Source: Symsagittifera roscoffensis
Taxonomy: Eukaryota > Xenacoelomorpha > Acoela > Convolutidae
NCBI RefSeq assembly: GCF_963678635.1
Contig: NC_087068.1
Coordinates: 56,700,467-56,764,466, forward strand
Direction: 5' to 3'
Length of the DNA: 64,000 nt
Of this stretch, positions 22,801 to 28,800 are shown piece after piece. The notes beneath the pieces were generated by a model. The model had not been told where the DNA came from and ran no database searches. It saw nothing but the letters and a program-made list of their open reading frames with translations. The position numbers and the translations under genes are program-made. The stretch's first letter is position 1, and each line of letters begins with the position of its first letter.

Positions 22801-25800
22801 TGGACAATTTTGTGATAGCGCTTATTAAATTTTCTGAGACTTTGTCGTTTACTTCGTTGAATCCGTCTTCCGGGTAATCGTCTTTTCGGCAAATCTCACG
22901 AATTGTGATTTGCTTCTTGGTCAGGTTGCACAGTTCCTGAACTGTAGTTGCAGGTGGTTGTTCCATCAGTTTTGATCTCAGCCAACCTGGCATTCCCTTA
23001 ATGAACAGTCGTTTAATTTGTTCATTTCGGTTGTCATGTACAGCATCTATCCTTTCTTGCCTTTGAGCAGTTTCTCGGTGGAATCGTGCTGCTTCTGCTG
23101 CTGCAGGTGCTCCAATTATTGCAGGATCAATTGGGGCGACAGCTGGCAAATCTGGTGTCGGATACGCTCGCTGCGCTTTTTTCGTTAAGTTGACCAAGAA
23201 ATTCTCTGGGGTATCTGTTTTCGGGTTGAATCGCAGTTGTTCTAAATTCAAAACGTGGATTTCTTGAAGTTGGGGGTTGCAAAAGTGATTCCTCAGGGCT
23301 ATGAGACTCGCGGGAACGTTCGCTCGAGTTGCTGGTCCTAGTGTCTGGTAGAATCGCAGCGCGTTGTCTCGTAGGTGCAGTTGCAAGAAGTTCGCTTGTT
23401 GTGCGTTTGGTATCGCTGCTACTCCGATGTAGCCTTGAAAAAGTTGCTCGAATTCTGAAAAGTCTTCTTTTTCCGTTCCTCCATAGGGTTCGACCGAAAC
23501 TTGCGCGTGTGCCATCGTAATACAGTCGAATGAATATCAGGGTGATACAGTTGATGATAAGATACAGCACTTATTCAATTTAGGGGGAACACTAGGGAGT
23601 TTGTTATATAAATTAGCGGTCAAAGAAGGCTAGCAGTATCACTGATCAGATTTATTGATGCAATTATATGGTTGTGCTAAAGGTTCCGTTACTTCACTTC
23701 TATGGTGGGGAAACTTAATGACAATTATATCAATTTACTGCAGGTTTGAGTTTTGAGTTTGTTTTAACTAACTGTTTTTTGTTGATTGTTGAAAAACCTG
23801 TAGATTTGCTTTCTTTGTCTGCCTTGTCAGTAGCTCAGCTGCCCTGCCTTCTGACTGGAACAAGAAGTAGTGATGTTGTAGGTCACAATCCACATCTGCT
23901 TCTGTAGATTGGAGAAACTTTCAGCCCGGAGATGTTGAGAAGTTGAGGCTGTCTTCTTTTTCTCCCTGTCTGTCTCAGTTGTTCGCTGAATGTTGCTCTG
24001 CTTTCCACATCTGAGCGTTGCTGGGTGAAACGGGTTGTGTTGCCCTGTTCTGTTTCAGCAAAGTGCGGTTGTCGTTGTCCGCTCGTGTGTTGTAGTTTTC
24101 AATTGCCGATGACTTTTGGTGAATCCAGAAGTAGAATCTTCCGCGACAGTCACCATGTGATATAATGTGTTGTTCCAACAGTCACCATGTGTTGGTGTTT
24201 TTTGATATCTCGAGTTCTATACATTTCCTCCTGCGCTGCGCTTCTGCAGGCTCCTCATTGGTGCTACAGATCCCACTCCTGTCACCATGTGATATAGTGT
24301 CCCTTCGGATGGCTGTGGACAGCTATATCGTCGTTTATTGATAATGTTGTAAGCTGTTCGAATATTAATTAGCGCTACTGGCTATCGATTGTTATTGATT
24401 GTTTCCATAATTTATATGTCTCGAGCGGTTAAGACTTATCTTGCTTTTAAGGACGCAGGATTCGGTTCTTAACTTCTGGAATATCGCTAGTCGATCGGCG
24501 CAAGTTAGAGCATGATTCTAATATTTTATTCTCTTCAAGTCTACCCAATTGATTAGTAGCTCGGTATAAATCTCCTATGGTTGGTATTAATTACCATCAA
24601 TATTTACATAGTTAAATAAATATAAATGTATGAACTTCATTTCATTAACAAGGCTAATTATGTAATCTAATATAGCATAAGAATGCATGACGTCATGTAG
24701 TGATGTCACACTGACTTCCTTTCGTTTTCGGTTCAAGTCTACCCAATTGATTAGTAGCTCGGTATAAATTTCCTATGGTTGGTATTAATTACCATCAATA
24801 TTTACATAGTTAAATAAATATAAATGTATGAACTTCATTTCATTAACAAGGCTAATTATGTAATCTAATATAGCATAAGAATGCATGACGTCATGTAGTG
24901 ATGTCACAACATGTAACCAGGGGCGGATCTAGATTTTTCTCGAGGGGGGGGACGTTTTTAGGTAATTTTTTTGGAAAACTTTGACCAAAAATTTGTGTTA
25001 TTTCGGCGCTCGCTTCCCCCTCAAAATTAGTATATATTGGCGCCTTAAGAAAAATTTTAGGGTCCATCACCAAAATGGATATCTCAAAATAGTTTTAGGG
25101 GGGACCCTTTGCGTCGGCAGGGGGTCGAACTCCTGAGGAGGGCGCCCGTCCCCCTTATTCCGCTGATGCTTGTAACTATAATGATAATAAATGGTTTTCA
25201 AATGAAAAGCATTCATAAATCAATTAACAAGACTGCTCGTATCAGTGCGAAGCCCTGAATGTTCCGACTGCCCGTTAAGGTTTATGGAGCAGTAATATCA
25301 TTAAAAAATTAAAAGTAATAAAACAAAATGATTTTTTTTTAAATTTGAAATTTTTTAAATAAAAATCATCCCCCCCCCCACATGCCATATAAAGTACAAA
25401 AGGATAGATTTTGCTACTTGTAACAAATTAATTATGGCAAATAAGCTTCATTAAATCAATGTGGAACGATTTCTAAGACGGATTAACTCTCCGCTTACGC
25501 GTTAATAGCGCGAAATATATCGCGCGTTAATTGTCCCAAAATGGCAATCTTTAAACCCCCATAACTTTACGAAAAATGATCACAGGTGAAATATGTTTTC
25601 AAATTTGAGCCCAGGACAACAATACCTGTCGAATAATATTTAATAATTTTGTCAAAAATGGCTAGTTAAAAAGTCGAAATTTGTCTGAAGAAAAAAAACC
25701 CACCCCGAGCACAAATATTCCGTTACTTTCGTATCGAAAGTCGGAACAAAAAGCGTCATTTTACAGAGCAAAACCTGGAGTTAAACACTAGTGCTGTTAT

Positions 25801-28800
25801 TATTTCACGACGTGAAAAAGATCTATGATGGGGGCCTTGTTTCTGGACAATTTTGACTGCCTCAAAAAATATGCAGGAGGTCAATTGCAATATCTTTATT
25901 GAGTGTAACAAAAACTGTTCAAGTAATTTTTATTCACTTAAAAAGTCTGAATAGTGTTCAAACATGGCTTAGAGTTTGAAGTATACAAAGAGTTAATAAT
26001 TGAATAGATGTTCATAGGGTGCCACATATTTTGATCATGTTGTTTATGTACTTTTAATGTGGTTAGTCACAGACTTTTAATGTGGTTAGTTACAGGAGGT
26101 TTTCTGAACGTTCTCTCCTTTTGGCTCTTGTTCTGCTAATGACTTAAAATGGAGGCTATTCTTAAGCGCAAAGGAACGAATGCGCCAAAGTTTTCAACCA
26201 ATCATGGCTCTTCAAATTGCCCACCAAAACTGACTGATTTCATCGCTTATTTCTTTCAAATTTCTGAAAACTAATTTCTGACTGGCTGACAAAGTTTTCG
26301 CTCTTTTGGTCCTTTGCGCATAGGAGGTTCCACCTGTTGAAATACACGTTTGTTTCAGATTTTGGAAGTGGATTCGGACGTAGTGAGTGAGCTGAAAAAC
26401 AGTCACAATTTGTACATCGCTTCAACCGTGGCGTCTCTCGTCCTCATCGCAATCGGAGTCGTTCTTCTCATTGGAGCTCTCGCCTCAGTCATGTTCTTCG
26501 ACAAGGTTAGTCAATTCGAAAAAATTAAATTAGGAAGAGGAATAGATGGTTGATGTGCAATCTCAGAATTTGATGTGAAATTTCAGAATTCATTCGCGCA
26601 TAATTCATTTTTCAACATTTTTTCCCACATTTTTTCTGAAAGTTTGTTTTCAAGTGGCAATGAACCTAAAGAAGACGTTTTTGTAGGTCGGATTTTTTGT
26701 TTTTCATTTTTCTCCAATACGTCCTCGAATAGAAAGTTCTAATCTCGCGATAAAAAACGTGAGCGGCTTCTAATTTCGAACTCCCAGCGAAAAAAGTTAT
26801 CTATTGATCCAGTTTTTGCACATGCGCGCTAGCGAGCGTAGTTAAATATTATTTTAAATTTGTGTAATTTCATGAGAAACAAGAGGCTACAAAAGATTCT
26901 TGGAATAGCTATTCATTTTTGCCGAGTTTCGGGTCTGCGGGGCGAGGGAATAAAAGATCAGTGACCAAACTGCCATTATCTTCATTAATGAATAAAACAA
27001 ATATCAACTAGCTTAAAATGAATCAAATCGATAGTGACTCCTAACTTCAAAGTCGCCTGAAATACAAAATTTGCAAGACTGAGATAACTGAGTAATGAAC
27101 GTAGTGAAGACTCTTATATAGGTCCTGCGGAAAGTGACGCAAATATCACTCTCCAAATACAAACGTGGAAATGGCGCAAAAAAAAACATTAACGATTTCA
27201 AAAGTGGAATTTATCTTTGTAGATTTCCAGCGGAATAAAAACTTTACCTATTGATACAGTATTCTCTGGTTGGGTTTATGTTATCAAAAAGCGTCGATCA
27301 TAAGTTGATCTAGAAATTCAAAGAGCTTAAAGGGCATGTATTTTTTTCTTTGAAATTCATAGTTTTCAACATTTTTTTTCAAATGTTTACTTGCTTTCAT
27401 TACTCTTTTCCGATTTTCGATTGGTTATGTTTTTTCAACCGATCGAATCACGTCTGAAAAGGCTTTTAAATGATATATCGACCTCATCTTTCGGCTTTTT
27501 GTTATGCTCGTTTTTGAGAGCTTTCCGCTGGCCTTGTTATTTAAACGCATATTTTCAAAAATAGGAGATAGGTAAACAGAGCAATTTGTGAAGCAATTTA
27601 CTTTTTTGCGGCGTCATACTTTTGCAATTTTTTCCCTTGAAGTAAATTTTCTCATAAATATATCAGAAATTTAAGTTGCTTCATTTTTAAACTTTCACAA
27701 TTTCCAGGTTCCTACCAATTGTTTTAGAGGTAACGGGTGTTGCCTTTGCAGCCTAAGATCTGGAACTTGGTCGGAACTTGGTCTGGCTTCGGTTCGCTTT
27801 GTGTATATCAATGATCCTTTTTGTTTTTGCTGAATTTTCGTAGTTTGTTCAAGAGATTAGAAATGGAAATGGTTGCTACTGATTGATAGAAATCAATAAA
27901 TTGGCAAAACAGTTGGACTCCTCGTTTAATTGTTAAATTGGGGATTTCTACAATATTTGGGGCCATTTGAGTAAAAAGTCTCCAATTTTATGAGAAAGAA
28001 TTACCCTTGTGTTTGATCATGCTAAATTGACTGTTTACGTAGAACGAAGAGGAGCTGTATAACGTGGACGAACACCGTCCTCTCCTCGCCAATTAAAACA
28101 TTATCCCCCACCTCACTCCACCTTTTGTAGGTGGGTTGGACACATGCAATCAGTCCTGATTTACTGGACCATACACATACCTTCATATCATATCTGCCTA
28201 TCATTAAACTGGTTCAAACTAACAGCAAGTCGCGCTTTTTCACTTAATTTTTTAAACTTATTATTTAACTTCACCGTAAAAATATTAAAACATTTTAGCA
28301 GAATTACAAGTACTTTTTGAAATTATACTTCATTTGATTATAGATCAATGGTTGAATTGGTTTTGCTTAGTAATCATTAGATATTTTTTCTGCTATAAAG
28401 TTGAGATGAGAGAACCTGTTTTTTTCTACTTATTTCATGAATTTCTTGATTATTTTTGCGGGAAATCATTGAAACAAACATCTTCAATTGATAACTGTCT
28501 TCAAACTGAGCTGAAAAAAGTTACAGTTAGGGGTCCGAACTAATAGCATGCGTATCGATTAGCATGGGCATCGAAATTCACTTGACTCGTTCGCTGTTTC
28601 GTGAGTTGTGACCTTGAAAGAAAGGAAGCGGCTTTGAGAAGTTATGTGAGTTTGGTCCTAATGCTGTTTCGTCTCAATCAACACCTAATAAAAGAAATTA
28701 TCACATGCTAATAGACACAAATGCTGATCGCTACGCTGACAAAAAAAATCAAGTATACAAGTGTATAACCATTAATGATAATGTGTTTAGAAGAAGAAAG

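Larger units (their letters stand above)
14020..24908 (-). mobile_element. Ty3/gypsy LTR retrotransposon carrying a macro domain
   Basis: A minus-strand element of 10.9 kb lying antisense in intron 5 of gene A. In element order: truncated LTR (24908-24732), short spacer, full LTR (24710-24288), primer-binding site, leader, gag, pol (protease, RT, RNase H, integrase), Pro/Ala linker, macro domain, partial second macro domain, 170-bp tandem repeats, 3' non-coding region and full LTR (14442-14020). The protease-RT-RNase H-integrase order marks Ty3/gypsy. Both full LTRs are 423 bp and read as identical, so insertion is recent. Gag has one in-frame UAG and RNase H one frame break, so this copy is probably non-autonomous unless those are assembly errors. 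No env-like ORF was seen. Confidence 0.93.

Noticed and set aside
28022-28204. 60-aa minus ORF in gene A intron 6
   Set aside because: It has no recognisable domain and no splice partners; chance ORF.
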